Source: Pagrus major (taxonomy: Eukaryota > Chordata > Actinopteri > Spariformes > Sparidae). From it: a DNA stretch of 64,000 nucleotides. The position numbers and the translations under genes are program-made. Under the pieces are notes generated by a model that searched no databases, was not told where the DNA came from, and was given only the letters and a program-made list of their open reading frames with translations. Numbering within the stretch: position 1 is the stretch's first letter; every line of letters begins with the position of its first letter. Positions 13,553 through 26,059 of this stretch are shown piece by piece. The DNA lies in assembly GCF_040436345.1 (NCBI RefSeq), contig NC_133215.1:19413306-19477305 (forward strand), given 5' to 3'.

Positions 13553-16500
13553 ATGATGGGGTTTGTCCATGTTGCAGTGGCCGTGCTCAGTCTTCTGTCC
13601 GTCGGACAGTCAGCTCCTGTAAACAACTGTGAGAGTCTAACTAAACTAATTGAAATCCAAAGCGATCAGGTAAGACACTTTCATGTCACTTGTCAAAGAA
13701 CAACACACCATCTGGGATCTTTTGTTCAAAGATATTATGCAACTGAGGGAGATACCATCTGTTTCAGCTGCTGGGCAAGTGGATGGTCTTGGCAGAAAGC
13801 ACAAACATCCCGGGATCCAAAAAGCTGACGAAGATGTTCGTGGAGAGCTCCTGGGTGAAAATCACTGCATCTAACGAGAGCGGTGTTATGGATGTTTTCC
13901 AGTCTCAGAAAATGTAATTTCAAGTCTACATTTAATGATTGTGTCGAGATTTTGAGATTGCATTTCATGATTCCAAGCAAAAGTCTTGCTCAGATTGTTC
14001 AGTGATATTTTTTTCCAAGCTTGAAACATTTTCATGTCTAATGTGTGGTTTCTCCTGGTGAAAGGTTTGACACCTGCTTCACAATCTCGGCTACTATGAA
14101 ATTGGAAAACGGCACTCTCTCTATGGGTGAGTGGTATCGATGAAACACGCTGCATAAACAGATTTGGACTTTGTGTCCAGCATTGCACTAGCACTTTGTG
14201 TTTGTGTTTGTGTTGATGTGTGTTTGTGTATGCATGTGTCCACAGAGAAACCTGCCAAGGCTTCTGAGGTCTTACTGAAAACTAGCTGCCCCGACTGCCT
14301 GGTTATCTCCGCTAACTACACCATGGGACAAAACACGTTTGGTGCTCTCCAGCTCCTGAGTAAGACTTAAGATTTACAGACGGATAAAGTGAATGTAGAA
14401 TAAAAGTACTTGCTTTAACATTCAAAAGAATACATAAGATGTGCTTATGGAAATACAATAATGTCAGTCTGCAATCTTGACCTAATACAACATATTGGGT
14501 AATTAAGTACATTTACTCAAATATTGTTCTTCAGTATGGCTTTTGAGGTTCTTAACTAGAGTACTTCTCTTTCATGCTACTTTATATTTAAAGTATTCAA
14601 GGACTTTTCACACTGAACTTCAAGCCTGTGGCACACTAATCAAACATTTTCCAACAAACAGTTGTTTGTTTGGAGTGCCAAGTCCGTCTGCCCTTGTTTG
14701 CAATTGTTTGTTTCTGCAGAGTTGACGTGATCCATCCGTTTGTCCATCCTTGATGAGGTCTGGTCAAATATTACCCAAAGAAACGTAGCTCCAAATGCCA
14801 TGTATTAGCGGTAAAATCATTCATATTGCCTTCATACGACCAGATTAAGATGAGATCAGCTGCTCTCCCGGAGAGATGCAGTCCCTGTAAAGAGCATTCT
14901 GGGGATGATGACCCGAGATGCGATTGAGCAGATGGTTTTCTGTATAAACCATCGGGTGCATCAGGGTACTTACAAATGACCAGTGTTGGGCAAGTTATTG
15001 TAGGTGAGGTTCGCCCAGGGAGTCATGCAAGCTAGGACCGCCACTGCAAACGACAGAGTCTAGTTTGGGCCAAGTTGTTCTTTTTTCAGATGTGTTTGAG
15101 TTGTTGACACTTTCAACACAATGACATTTCCCCTCTGAACTTCTTATATGGTTTCATTTAAATAACTGAGACAGGAACTGGTCCAATATTAAAACAAATT
15201 ATAAAATTGTGTAGCAGAACTTTGTCGTTTTTACCCACTCGATTAAAAATCTCACAACACCTCAGGTTTAAGTTGCAACGCCCAATTCTAGCTTGCACTT
15301 CTAGTTATAAAAGTCCATCTTCTTGTGTTTAAGTCTCTGAAGTTACTTGCCTGACTAGTCTTGTCTACGCTGTGACCTTGCATACGCTCTTTATAGGCTA
15401 CTTCATAGCTCCTTTGCTAACTTGTTCTGTCTGTCAGGCAAGAGAGCGAAGGTGACTGCTGCTGAGCTGGAAGAGTTCGCCAAGCAGGTGGAGTGTACCG
15501 GCCTACCACCACCTGCCTTCCTGGACCCAGAAAAAGGTATGATGTTTCAAAGTGCAAAACATAAGAATATTAGTTTAAACCACTAAAAAATATCAAAAGA
15601 ATTTTAATAACAGTTCTGATGTTGCTGTTAGCATGCTAACTAGCTAGCCCCTAGCCACGTTTAACCTCATGAGGTGATAGTCCGATAGTAAACGACACCA
15701 ACACTCCTCCGGTGCTCCAAGCTCCCATGACATGGTTACAGAAGCGCTAGCTCATGGCTAGCTTGACTAACTATCTAATGGCAGCTACAGTTAACAGCAG
15801 TCATTGGTTACTCTGAAGATATGCTGCCCCCTATTTGTTTGGAGCATGAATTCGCCAGGCTGCGAATTCTTACATTGCACCTTAAACGCATGTAATCTGG
15901 CTACTGCCGAAGTAGGACATTTTTAAATACATTTATTTAATCAACAACCATATAAAAAACACTAATTCTGATAATCAGTCGACTAATAGTAGACAGTATA
16001 TACTGTAAATACATGAACATATATGTATCATTTACTTTTTCTTGTAGTACATTTAACATCAGATACTTAAATACAAATAAAGGAGGAAGTGTTTTTTTTG
16101 TAATCATCTCGGTTACAAAAAGAGCCTGTTTGTTGAGTTTTCTGTTTTTCTGCTGATCAAATGTAACTGAGTACATTAACTCAAGTACTGTCCTTCAGTA
16201 CATCTCCTGCTGCCTGATACTTCCACTCCACTACATTTTGGAGGCAAATATTGTACTTTCTACTAATAAACCACATTTATAAGATTACTTTAGTTAATTT
16301 GCAGATTACATACTGCATCAAAGCCAAATATGTGTATAATTTACTTTTACTTTTGATACTTAAGTACTCAAGTACTATTCATATGGGTGACTTTCACTTT
16401 TACCAGAGTAATGTATGAACACAAAATCTGTACTTTTACTCAAGTCTGACTTTTGAGCACTTTTTACAACACTGCTAATTTCTGCCTCACAGGTGTCTGC

Positions 16501-16668
16501 CCAGACGACTCTTCCTCCCAAGAAACAGAGACCACTGATCTAACCGATGTAATGACCGACATCCCCGAAGTGTTCGACCAGCTTCAAAAACTAATCAACA
16601 CCGAAGGTGGAATGAATGAGCTTATCAACATTATCTCCAGCAGCGTGGCTGCAATGAAAGAAAACTAA
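13553..16668 (+). CDS. Secreted lipocalin, AGP/PSTBP-like, copy 2
   Basis: Six exons (13553-13669, 13768-13913, 14065-14126, 14246-14359, 15438-15536, 16493-16668) give 237 residues with the usual lipocalin phases. Residues 1-20 form a signal peptide (MMGFVHVAVAVLSLLSVGQS), so the protein is secreted. Exon 2 opens with LLGKWMV, the lipocalin GxW signature. Exon 3 carries LENGT (an N-glycosylation site), exon 4 has TSCPDCLV, exon 5 AELEEFAKQVECTGLP, and exon 6 is an acidic tail. Exon layout and the late cysteines recall mammalian alpha-1-acid glycoprotein and the fish saxitoxin/tetrodotoxin-binding proteins. Those bind small hydrophobic or alkaloid ligands in plasma; the ligand here is unknown. 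The start is the first of two adjacent ATGs. A poly(A) signal is at 16725-16730. Lipocalin membership is firm; the subfamily is inferred. Confidence 0.85.
15575..15890. repeat. Dispersed repeat in intron 5 of lipocalin copy 2
   Basis: It contains GTTAGCATGCTAAC, several GCTAGC units, GTCATTGGTTACTCTGAAGATATGC, and ends GCGAATTCTTACATTGCACC followed by TTAAA. A second, shorter copy in the same orientation is at about 36150-36335, sharing TTAGCATGCTAAC, GATATGCTG and AATTCTTACATATTGCAAC. It is non-coding, probably a non-autonomous DNA element. Confidence 0.55.
16150..16455. repeat. TACTTGAGTA-type teleost repeat, long copy
   Basis: It contains AACTCAAGTACTGTCCTTCA, CCACTCCACTACATTTTGGA, TACTTAAGTACTCAAGTAC and ACTTTTACTCAAGTCTGAC. 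Motifs of the same family recur near 560, 12640, 14500, 38110, 41980, 56040 and 62950. It lies in intron 5 of lipocalin copy 2, just before the last exon. The superfamily was not determined. Confidence 0.6.
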
Positions 16669-17093
16669 CATGGTCAAGACTGACAAGATGTGCCTGCATA
16701 CTGTATGAGGCCAAAAGTTCTGACAATAAAAGCGATGATATCACAATATTTGTTTTGGAGAATCAGATTTTTTTCATTTTTCTGTTTGTGATTGACATTT
16801 AAAATCTTCAGAACATTTGCAGAGGCAGGACTTTTTAACAGAACTCTTATACAAAGAGCAGTTAAAGTCCTATGCTCTGAATAAACACTGAGTCAGTGAG
16901 CATAAATGTCTCTTTGGAGGCCTAAGTGAAATTTCTGAATAAAAGCAAATAAACTCCTCACCTCTTCAACCTTGAGACCAGATAACAACACATGTGTAAA
17001 CAACTCTGGACTCTGTCAAGTCATGTGGGATGAGCCTCTGAACTTTAATGCACCAGTATTAAGCTTGAAGCAAACACAATCATCAGGCAAGCA

Positions 17094-18459
17094 ATGATGA
17101 GGTTTATTCACGTTGCTGTGGCCGTGCTCAGCCTCCTGTCTGTGGGACAGTCAGCTCCTGTGACCAGCTGTGAGTCTGATCCAACCTCTTGAAATCACAG
17201 GAAGAGAGCAGGTAAACTCCCTCTTCTCACTCTCAAACTCACACTTTCCATTTCATCATTTTCTTCATCTTTACAACAAACAAATAAAAGTATAATGTGT
17301 CCATTTGTCATCTTATGCAACTAAGGGACAATTTTTTTGTTTGTGGATGATAGTAACTGAAAGAAACAAGGAATCTCGAGGACAGCTTCTGGTCAGAAAT
17401 CACTGCTGCTAATGACGAGTTCATTAAATGGGAAGGAGAAAAAAGACATTAGAAATTATATTTAATTTTTTTTTAGTCCAGTAATTCAGGCCACAATGAT
17501 TCACGTATGAATATATGTTACATTTGCCAGTTTTTTTTTTTCAGTAACTTGAAACCCATGAAAGATTTGGCCTTTGTCTCACAACAACGATTAAGATGAC
17601 CTTGGAAAACAGCACTCTTCAACCAGGTGAGTAGACCTGCACAGATAAATCTGAACCTCATGTCCAGCAACAGTACCTTTTCTTCTTTGCAAAGAGTTCT
17701 TATTCAAGTAATTTAAAAGTCACTCTGTTTTATATAAACTGTCAACTAATAGGCCTCTTTATCCTTTTATTTTTTCTATTTCCTCAAGGTATAAAAACTG
17801 ACTTCAAAAACATATTAATGCAACAAAAAATACCATCGTCATTGTCAACTATTTGCCTACATTATGAATAAAATCACCAGTATCAGCCTGCCCTCGCATT
17901 AAATAGACAAAAATAAATTGCTGATGATGCAATATGCCCATGTTTCAATCTCAAATATCTTGTTTCTTCATGGTGGCAGCAATATGCTGCAGTAAGAAAG
18001 GAGGCATCTAGAAAAGATTCCCAGATCTTGGCGGCACGTTGGATTCATCTGAATTATGGGGCTGAGCAAAGTGATGAACCTGATAATATCAGATTATTGT
18101 AGGTTAGAACACAGGAGGTAGAATTTTTATGACAAATCATTGATGTTTACAAATCTAATGTCAGTTTCTACTTCTTTGTCAAAGCCCTACCCAATGTGAC
18201 CATGAAACACATCCTCCAGTCATGTGAGTAGGATATCAATGAAACATGCTGTGAAAATAATTTGTCTGACAGAAACACAAACACATTTCAGCTTTGTGTC
18301 TCGAACCGCAACAGCACTTTGTATCTTTATGTTTGCGTGTTCCCCAGCATGTGTTCTCAGTTTACCTGCAATGAACCTACTGAAAACTGGCTGACTGTCT
18401 GCTGCTCCAAACACAAAGCCAGATGTTTGGAACGAAAATCAGAGATCTTCTATTGATGA
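17094..18459 (+). pseudogene. Broken lipocalin, copy 3 (MRF subtype)
   Basis: Exon 1 (ATG ATG AGG at 17094) encodes the same signal peptide as the 26.2-kb gene. A small deletion after TSCES shifts the frame and gives a stop within about ten codons. The exon 2 region near 17340 keeps only WMIVTER-like coding and lacks the GK of GKW and a proper acceptor. Exon 3 is recognisable near 17563-17626 (MTLENSTL). The 39-base extra exon of the 26.2-kb gene also has a counterpart at about 18185-18224. An exon-5-like piece at about 18347-18459 ends in a donor-like GTAAG but no longer encodes the TDCSDC motif. The last two exons were not found. The 5' flank matches the upstream block of the 26.2-kb gene. 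Confidence 0.8.
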
Positions 18460-19700
18460 GTAAGATAATGATCACATTTTTCTGTATTACACTTTTCAAA
18501 ACCCATTTGACATCTTTCTTTACACACAAAATAATATAGAACAAAGATACACAGTGAAGATAAAGATAAAGACATATTGGCTGACTGTTTAAACTACTGA
18601 AACATATGATTATAAGTTTTATTGAGCTGTTATGAATGCTGTACAGAAGGAGTTATAGCTGTTTATAGACATTAACATCTCCTGGCTCAGTTGTAGGGCA
18701 CAAGGAACCGTGCTTCTCTCAAAGAGAGATGTTTAATGCAAGAAAAGGTTTATTTTCTTGTAGTATTTCCTGTAGGTGTGCACATTACGGAAGCTGTTGA
18801 TTTGTAGGCCACAGTTCTCTCTGGGGATCACAGCTAAGGTTATCAGTAGGGAAGGGCAAAGTGCAAGTGAACTTCAAATTAATAGTTGATGTGGAAACAG
18901 GTGTTTTTTGACTTGTTATCTCAGTATTTCTAAAATTCTGGATATAGTCCATAGTAGCAATAGGGTTTCTCAATTTTTATGTTCTTTTGGTCAAATGATC
19001 ATTTGAGTTTTACTTTTTACACAATTTGAAATGTAACACTCAAGTTGCATAATGATATCCTACTTAAATACTTTTAATACTTATTTATGCATTCATTTTT
19101 TTTGTGCAATAAAAAATACAACTCCTACAAAAGATATGTGCACAGACACTCATATACAAATATACATAGGCCTAAATAGCAGCACATTTAAATGAAACAA
19201 AGAGTTAGGAAGCTGAAACCTTAAACTAAACCTTATGATCTCAAGGCAAGATAAATAGCAGCACATTAGTTAAAATAATGAGGAATTATTTGACTGGAGG
19301 ACTTCTAATGGAGTATTTTTGCTAAATGTAAATAAAAAAATGTATGATCTGAATACGTCAACCATCTCTGCCTCTGGCTTAAAGAATAAAATAAACAATG
19401 CCTGTAATGTTGCATTAATTGGCTTTAATTAATAGGAAAACTGCGTTTTTCTATTCAAAACAGAAGAACGTTAAAATATGTTAAATAAATAAATGTGCAA
19501 AAAATGTATTAACCTTATTTGGACTGACTCCTTGTGTTCATGAGTTTCCGTGACACATCCGAGAGGATTAACAGAGATTAACGAAATACATTAGCATAAA
19601 TAACAGCCTGTACTGTTACATGTGATCGGATCTAGATTCCATCAATCCCTCACACAGGTCAAAGTCTCCCCTGTCTGTTTACTTTGCTTACATCAGCTCA
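18460..19700. other. AT-rich spacer, no gene seen
   Basis: The spacer holds only short ORFs and no recognisable exons. It is strongly AT-rich with simple A/T runs, and I see no clear transposon ends. Confidence 0.55.
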
Positions 19701-19868
19701 CAGAAAAGTGCATAAATGCTGGTGAGGGAGACTGTTGATAAAAAGTCTGTGGCAGCCTGAAGAGAGACACCTGAAGACAAAATAAAAGCTGAGTGTGGAA
19801 GACAAACTGGGAGGCTCATAGAAAGAGAAGGAAAGCTTCATAAGAACAAGATCAGAGCCATCTAGAGG
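19700..19868 (+). promoter_or_regulatory. Promoter and 5' UTR of lipocalin copy 4
   Basis: This block is nearly identical to the one upstream of the first relic (11.15-11.31 kb). It includes GGTGAGGGAGACTGTTGATA, a TATA-like GATAAAAAG at 19737-19745, GAAGACAAAATAAAAGCT and GCCATCTAGAGGATGAAGTG. It is unlike the block shared by the copies at 13.5, 17.1, 24.3, 26.2 and 31.1 kb. The array therefore has two promoter types. Confidence 0.65.
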
Positions 19869-20677
19869 ATGAAGTGTGTTGCTGTTGTTGTTTTGCTGAG
19901 TCTTTTCTCACTGGGACACTCTGCTCCTCTGAGCAGCTGTGACAGTCTGATAACACCAATAACAATCAGCAAAGAAGAGGTAAGTGTGCACCTGATTTAC
20001 TTTGCATCTTAATTTTCGAAGATATTTAGGAACATTTTCAGTCCAGACCTCAAATTACAGACCTGTGAAAACAAACTGTTTACCAAATTTCAATATGGCA
20101 TCATTCAGTGATTAAGTTTTGAGAGCATGGAGAGCCAAATGTATTATGTTTGATTTATACACAAATAATATTGCATAAAATCCAGATGATGAATCGATAA
20201 GAGGTGTGGAGAGCCCAATGTCTTTGTAAGGAGAGGTCAAGAAGCCATCAGGCTTATACAACGGACCTCCCCTCCCTTATAGAAAAGAAAAAAATAAGAG
20301 AAATTAAAACAAATCTAAATGACAATAAGAAGCACACACAGTAAACAGTAAACAACATTTCTGGATGAATGTAAAATATGCATACAATGAATTTTTTATG
20401 TTTTATATTCTTTTAAGGTGAGTTGGTTTCCAACCAACTTTCTTCTTGTCTTTTTGAGTGGAAAACATTGTTTGAATGAGCTACCAAATAAATTAATATC
20501 TTTATTATAGTATAATTTGGGTTTCTTTTTCATGAAGAACATTTTCCATTAGATGTTTTTTCTATCATTTCCCATATTTAACATATACATATTTAATCTA
20601 GTATATCAAACAAATCTTCTACAAGCCCACAAGAAGTCCTGGCCCAGAGGTTGAGAAACACTGACACTTATTCTGTG

Positions 20678-20722
<45 letters not shown>

Positions 20723-21372
20723 CCAGATGTTGGGGAAATGGCTGTACATCGGGGGGAGCTCTGACCTCCCAGGAAGCCGCTCCCTGGGCCATCTGATGAC
20801 CAGTGTCTGGCTGGACATCACTGCAACCACCAAGAGCAACATCCTCAATCTCATCCAGACTCAGAGAATGTAAATCCCCACCAACACTATTACACCACAA
20901 CGCTGTAGGCAACATGTTTCTGCTGTTAGAGGGAAATAAGTCATCTCCAACCAATAACTATCCCATAGGAATTTCTAAAGACGAATCCTGATGGTTTCAA
21001 TTATTTCAAAATGTTCAGTTTGGACCACATAGCAATGTAGAGCTGATGCTGTAATAAACTAAGAAACTCTCTTTGTTATAACGAGATATATAACTAGTAG
21101 AGATTATCTTACGATGGGATAATACCCACCACAATGCCATGTACATGTTCCTGTTACGACCCATGACTACACACGCTCGGACCACGTACATCGTTGAACT
21201 CAGCCTCCATTTTGATCTCAACCACACGCCTGTGAAGTTTTGTGACTATTTTGCATGTTTGTGACGCTATCGCACTGACAAAAAAATGCCTACAGACAGA
21301 CAAAAACTTATGTTTTATGTTAGTTAGCACTACAAAAAGTGTCTCCAGGACAACCATGATTTTGCCATGATG

Positions 21373-21425
<53 letters not shown>

Positions 21426-23043
21426 TGATTTGTATTATTTCCTTTAACAAGTCTGTGGGGCCTAAATGATCTATGGTACATGGTCTAAAGTCCACGGCTC
21501 CAGTGCATTTAGGGCGTGTCCAACTCCCTTTTGCTAGTTAAAAGGTGCATAATCTGGGTGCAAAGTAAGGAGCACGGCACAAGGGACTGTAGGCAGTCCT
21601 TTAATTAATAATGGGTGCACTTTGGGCGTAACATGAACTAAACCAGAGTGTCATCTCACATTCCCTTTAAAAGTCAGGTGCGCCTGCAGCAGGTGCATTG
21701 CTATTTAAACAGCAGCACCCATCTTCGCTGAGAGACAGATATGTGGTCTCCCAATCCTCTGTGCCATTAACATTTGAGCGCATGTAAGCAAACACACTGA
21801 TATTAAACTGAGGAGGAGAATGCTGCTGCGCATCCCCGTGTGCAGATTGGCCGGGCTAGATCATGAAACTTCCCACTCCGGTTAAAAGAAGATGGGATGC
21901 GGATGGGTGAAATAATATGTTTTTTTATGAGGAAAATATTTATCACATTACCTGCAGAGAGCCCCCAGCAGCAGAAGCGAGAGCAATGTCTCTGGCCACA
22001 TGGTAAATGTGTCCAGAATCAACACAGATGAGACAGAGGACAGAGTGAAGGGAAACATTAGAGTTGCAGGTCATAAAACCAAAACAAGCCCAAAGAAACC
22101 AAAAAGTATTACGAAGTAAATAATTCTGTGTGCGTTCATCATGACAATAAACACCTTTCATACACTTGGAGTCATTGAAATGCTAAAGAATCCATTATGA
22201 TATTATTTTCTGATGCAGCCTTTACTTTTTCCCTCACAGATATGGCAAGTGTTCCAGCTTATTATATAATGTGACCTTTGAAAACAGCACAATGTTAATT
22301 GGTGAGTTAAGAAGAGCCACAATGCTGAGAGATTCTTCAGAGAGGACATTTGCATTCAAACACTCCTTTTCTAACATTTCCTGGGTTTTGTATGTGTGTA
22401 ACTTTTACAGAACAACCTTTCTACCTCAAGGAAGTCTACCTGCCAACTGACTGCTCCGACTGTCTGGTCGTCTATGAAGAAATTACCTCTGGCAAAGACA
22501 CTTTCACCAGTCTGATGCTTTTTAGTAAGAAATACTCACTTTGATGAGCCTGATAGATGGAGTACACGTTTATACTCAATAGGCCGTCTCCAATGACTCT
22601 GTCTAAGTATCTTTGTTTGTTAGGTGTCCTGTCTTTCATAGTCTTTATGGTTTAAACATCTTACCAGCATGCAACTCCTTCGGCTGTTCTGAACTGTGAC
22701 ATCTTCATTCCCAGGTAAAACAAACAGTGTCTCACCCGCTGTTCTGGAGATGTTCAAGACACAAGTAGAATGTCTTCAGATGCCGTCGGCCATAATGATA
22801 GACACAAATTCTGGTGAGAATTTTGATGAAATTATTTTTAATCTCCACATACTGTGCCTCCATAATGTTGTACAGAGCTGTCTGTATTGTGACTTATTCT
22901 TAATGTGTATGTACACAGAAATCTGCCCGGACAACATCTCGCCCTCCGAGGGGCTCAGTGCTCTCAACTCCTTATTGGAGGCCAAGATGGGACATCGAGT
23001 AGCAAGAATCCTGGACAGTCTTTTTGATATGTTTGTGAACTGA
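19869..23043 (+). CDS. Secreted lipocalin, AGP/PSTBP-like, copy 4 (MKC subtype)
   Basis: Six exons (19869-19979, 20727-20869, 22240-22301, 22411-22524, 22715-22813, 22919-23043) encode 217 residues. The signal peptide is MKCVAVVVLLSLFSLGHS, followed by APLSSCDSL. Exon 2 starts MLGKWLYIGG, with the lipocalin GxW motif. Exon 3 carries YNVTFENST, with two candidate N-glycosylation sites, and exon 4 carries YLPTDCSDCLVVYEE. Exon 5 encodes VLEMFKTQVECLQMP, comparable with the LGEFYEALDCLRIP region of human alpha-1-acid glycoprotein. Exon 6 carries EICPDNIS and ends MFVN. It is the only intact member of its subtype; the other is the relic at 11.3 kb. The exon 2 acceptor is preceded by a CT microsatellite. 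A poly(A) signal is near 23120. The ligand is unknown, with toxin, steroid or drug-type binding inferred only from family resemblance. Confidence 0.85.
20683..20717. repeat. (CT)n microsatellite at the exon 2 acceptor of lipocalin copy 4
   Basis: An almost perfect CT run of about 17 units ends nine bases before the exon 2 acceptor CTCCAG. It acts as the polypyrimidine tract. Confidence 0.9.
21374..21423. repeat. (AC)n microsatellite
   Basis: A perfect AC run of about 25 units in intron 2 of lipocalin copy 4. Confidence 0.95.
21490..21900. repeat. Possible non-autonomous DNA-transposon fragment in intron 2 of copy 4
   Basis: The segment is more GC-rich than its surroundings. It carries GGGCGTGTCCAACTCCC, AAAGGTGCATAATCTGGGTG and GGTGCGCCTGCAGCAGGTGC motifs that I associate with dispersed fish repeats. 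Ends and target-site duplications were not resolved, and no transposase ORF is present. Confidence 0.35.
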
Positions 23044-24259
23044 TTTATGATTAGATTTTCATCCTTGCCATTAGTAGTTTTGTATGAGAAAGAACGTTTT
23101 CCTCCTGATATACATTAGAAATAAAAAAACAAAACAAAAGTTAAGTTGGAGGAACTGACTAGTTTTCTTTATATTGTAATTAGCGTCATCATTATTTTTT
23201 GCTTTTTGATATCTCGCTTTATGTAGCCTACACCTTATTCTTTTTCTCAATTTCAAAAACAGCCCTGAATAAGATACTGTATATGGCCATTCTGTAGTTA
23301 CACGTTAGACACAAAAACAAAATAAAGTTGCCAAAGTCGACAGCAACAGCCAGTAAACCACCCAGTAATTGAAGTGAAACTATTGACAAATACAATAGTT
23401 TCAGTCACCTGGAGGCTGGCATGTAGGTGGCTCAGGAGAGACGAAAAAGAAGACAGAGTGGGTCACTCACTCATTGGTTGTTGTAGGATGGGCTTAGAAG
23501 CTCATATCTGCTCAAATGAGCTGTCAATCAAACGGCTGCCATCTCAGGATCTCCTGTGTAGAGATATAATGATGCCTGGTGTGAGTTTTTTGGCAGATAA
23601 AAGCATGAAAAAAGCATCCACGATCTCAGTTTCTCACCATTTAATCATGGAATAACGTATTTTGGACTAAATATGTTACTGAAATGGATTTACTGGACAT
23701 TTCAGTCCAGTCTGATGCACTACTGAAACACCCAGGTACGTAACGGGTGACTTGGTAAAACATTGTACATGCCAGTTTGTTAGCTTGTTCGTTTGTTGGT
23801 TGTATGTGCCAGCTAATAATTGATAGTGTGATACCTTTTGCATAATCAGGGAATCTGTAAAGCACTGCAACAGTTTTTCAACCAACATCCATCATGGGTT
23901 TGTTGTAAATAGATACATTTTAACATCCCAAAAAGTAGTCATTCAAGGCATTGATTTATCTAAATATTTACAAAAAAACCCTTTAATGAATTTCAGCCCT
24001 GACCCTCTAACATTCTCTGCACCTCCCTGATATACACTGACACCATCACACTGATTTAGTTACCATATAAGTTGCTGTTCAGATGATGAAGGCCGACTCA
24101 ATTTCTGGATAAAAGCCAATAAACTTTTCATTTTATCAACCTTTAAACCAGACTAAAACACGTGCGCAAACAACTCTGGACTCATTTCATGTTGGATGAG
24201 CTTCTGAACTTTAACACACCAGTTTTAAGCTTGAAGCAAACACAATCATCAGGCGAGCC
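23044..24259. other. Spacer between lipocalin copy 4 and the third relic
   Basis: I see no gene beyond the copy-4 3' UTR. ORFs at 23374-23655 (plus) and 23641-23888 (minus) have no recognisable product. From about 24,060 the sequence resembles the MRF-type upstream block (AAAAGCCAATAAACTTTTCA, then AACTCTGGACTC and AAGCTTGAAGCAAACACAAT), so a promoter relic precedes the broken exon 1. Confidence 0.5.
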
Positions 24260-24397
24260 ATGATGAGGTTTATTCACGTGGCTGTGGCCGTGCTCAGCCT
24301 TCTGTCCGTGGGACAGTCAGCTCCTGTGACCAGCTGTGAGAGAATGATCCAAACTGTTGAAACCACAGGAAGAGAATCTGATTGGCCACCCCCTTAA
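24260..24397 (+). pseudogene. Broken lipocalin, copy 5: isolated exon 1
   Basis: Exon 1 of the MRF subtype is intact for 38 codons (MMRFIHVAVAVLSLLSVGQS, then APVTSCERMIQTVETTGRE). Just before the expected donor the sequence changes to unrelated DNA and the reading frame ends in TAA at 24395-24397. No other lipocalin exons follow before the duplicated unit starts at 25859. The copy was cut off by a deletion or an insertion at the exon 1 boundary. Confidence 0.8.
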
Positions 24398-25858
24398 TCA
24401 AGTATGATTGGCTATCTACCCAAGTGAGAGACGGGACCTTAGTTTGACTAAGGTATTTAAGAGTATTTAAATTTTGTATTATCTGGAGGTATAATTTGTT
24501 TTTGAGGACACAGAGAATAAAGTAAGGGGGGTTATATTTGCCTGTTATGTTGTGATTGGTAGGACTATTTATTTCCTACATGCACTTTTGGACAAAAGTG
24601 TCTGCTTTTTTAAATACATGAGACACAGTAAATAACAACAACACCAAAAACGTCAACAGCAACTAGATTTGCCTTTCTGTATGTTCTTACCTTTCTTTTT
24701 TCTTTTTTTTCTTTTTTTGCCCCCTTAGCAGACCATATCAACACATCTGCCATGTTTCTCCTCTTACAGGGAAAGTGTCCTTTTTCTGAGGTGTTTATTC
24801 TTTTAAATAAATAAATTCTTGTTTGAACACATCCTGTCCTGCCAACAGATATTGATTAAATCAAAATATCAGGTCAGGAGCTTGGTACACCTAGGCATTG
24901 CCCTTTGCTCTCCCCCTTGTTTTCCTGCTGCAGTGTTGAGCACTGTGTGGCCGCCGAGCCTTTCTATGACGAAAGAACGCACTCGGTAGGCACTCGATAG
25001 TGTACGCACAAAGACAGACATATTCATATGCATTCTTACACAAATGCCTTATTCTGTTTTAAAAATCTTAATCATTGTGCCAATGGGCAAACATGCACAA
25101 GCTTCATTTCCCCTCACAGTTATCCACAAATGGTTGCAGAAACGCCCTTAAAGGGGCTCTATGTAACAATCTGAGGTATTTTACATGTATTAATCACATT
25201 TTTATTGGCCATATGTGAGCGGACTGTAACGTGATGTGAAAAATGAGACCTTCTCTCTCTCTTGGTTGCCTATACAAGCCTGTGGAAGATTGAAGACGTG
25301 AAGGACTTGGGTGGGATTTTATGTGACAGTCCAAATGAGCAACAGTAGCTTAGCAGGTTTAGAAATGGAGTCCGCTAACACAAACTAACTAATGTTCCAC
25401 TGAAACATTTGGAATAATAACAACAATAATAAACTTTATTTATAGAGCAACGTTAAAATCAGAGTTTACAAAGTGCATCGACAGGAAACTCTGTTGGTTT
25501 ATTGATTGTGCCCGTTCCACCTCATGCGCTAAGAGGAAAAAGTACAACTGATTGTGTTTCATAAGCGAGCTTCTCCAACAGCATCAGAACAGCTGTCATT
25601 ACCTGGTAATATCTCAATCAACATCATTAAACATCAGAAGGATTATCAATTGTTAATCTAGAGAGCTCATATTGAAACAGTTCACAATTCAAGATCAAAT
25701 GAAAAGAACCAACAGGATGAAAAGAATGACAAATTCAGCACTCATTAATAATTAAAAACCAAGTTTACTGAAAGCTGTGTAGACAACAACCTGAACCGAC
25801 TGCCCACCTCATCATTTCACCTGCAACTGTCTCCAGAAAAATATGTGTGCACTGAAAA
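24398..25858. other. Spacer with repeat-like DNA before the duplicated unit
   Basis: I see no gene. A stretch at about 25145-25415 begins AAGGGGCTCTATGTAACAAT, which resembles the end of a common teleost non-autonomous DNA element; its other end was not resolved. The rest is AT-rich. The left edge of the tandem duplication follows at 25859. Confidence 0.45.
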
Positions 25859-26059
25859 GCCTGGTTTTTGCACGTACACATCATTTGTACATCCAACCCC
25901 TGGTTTGTGCGCTTTAGGAACTGATTGATACAATTTGGCAAGTATTTAATAGCTTAAAATGTGCCAATTAGCTATCGTCAGTAGAATATGGTCAAGTTAT
26001 TGATCTTTACACTCTCTACACTAACACAAACATACTGATTTAGTGACCATACATGTCTG

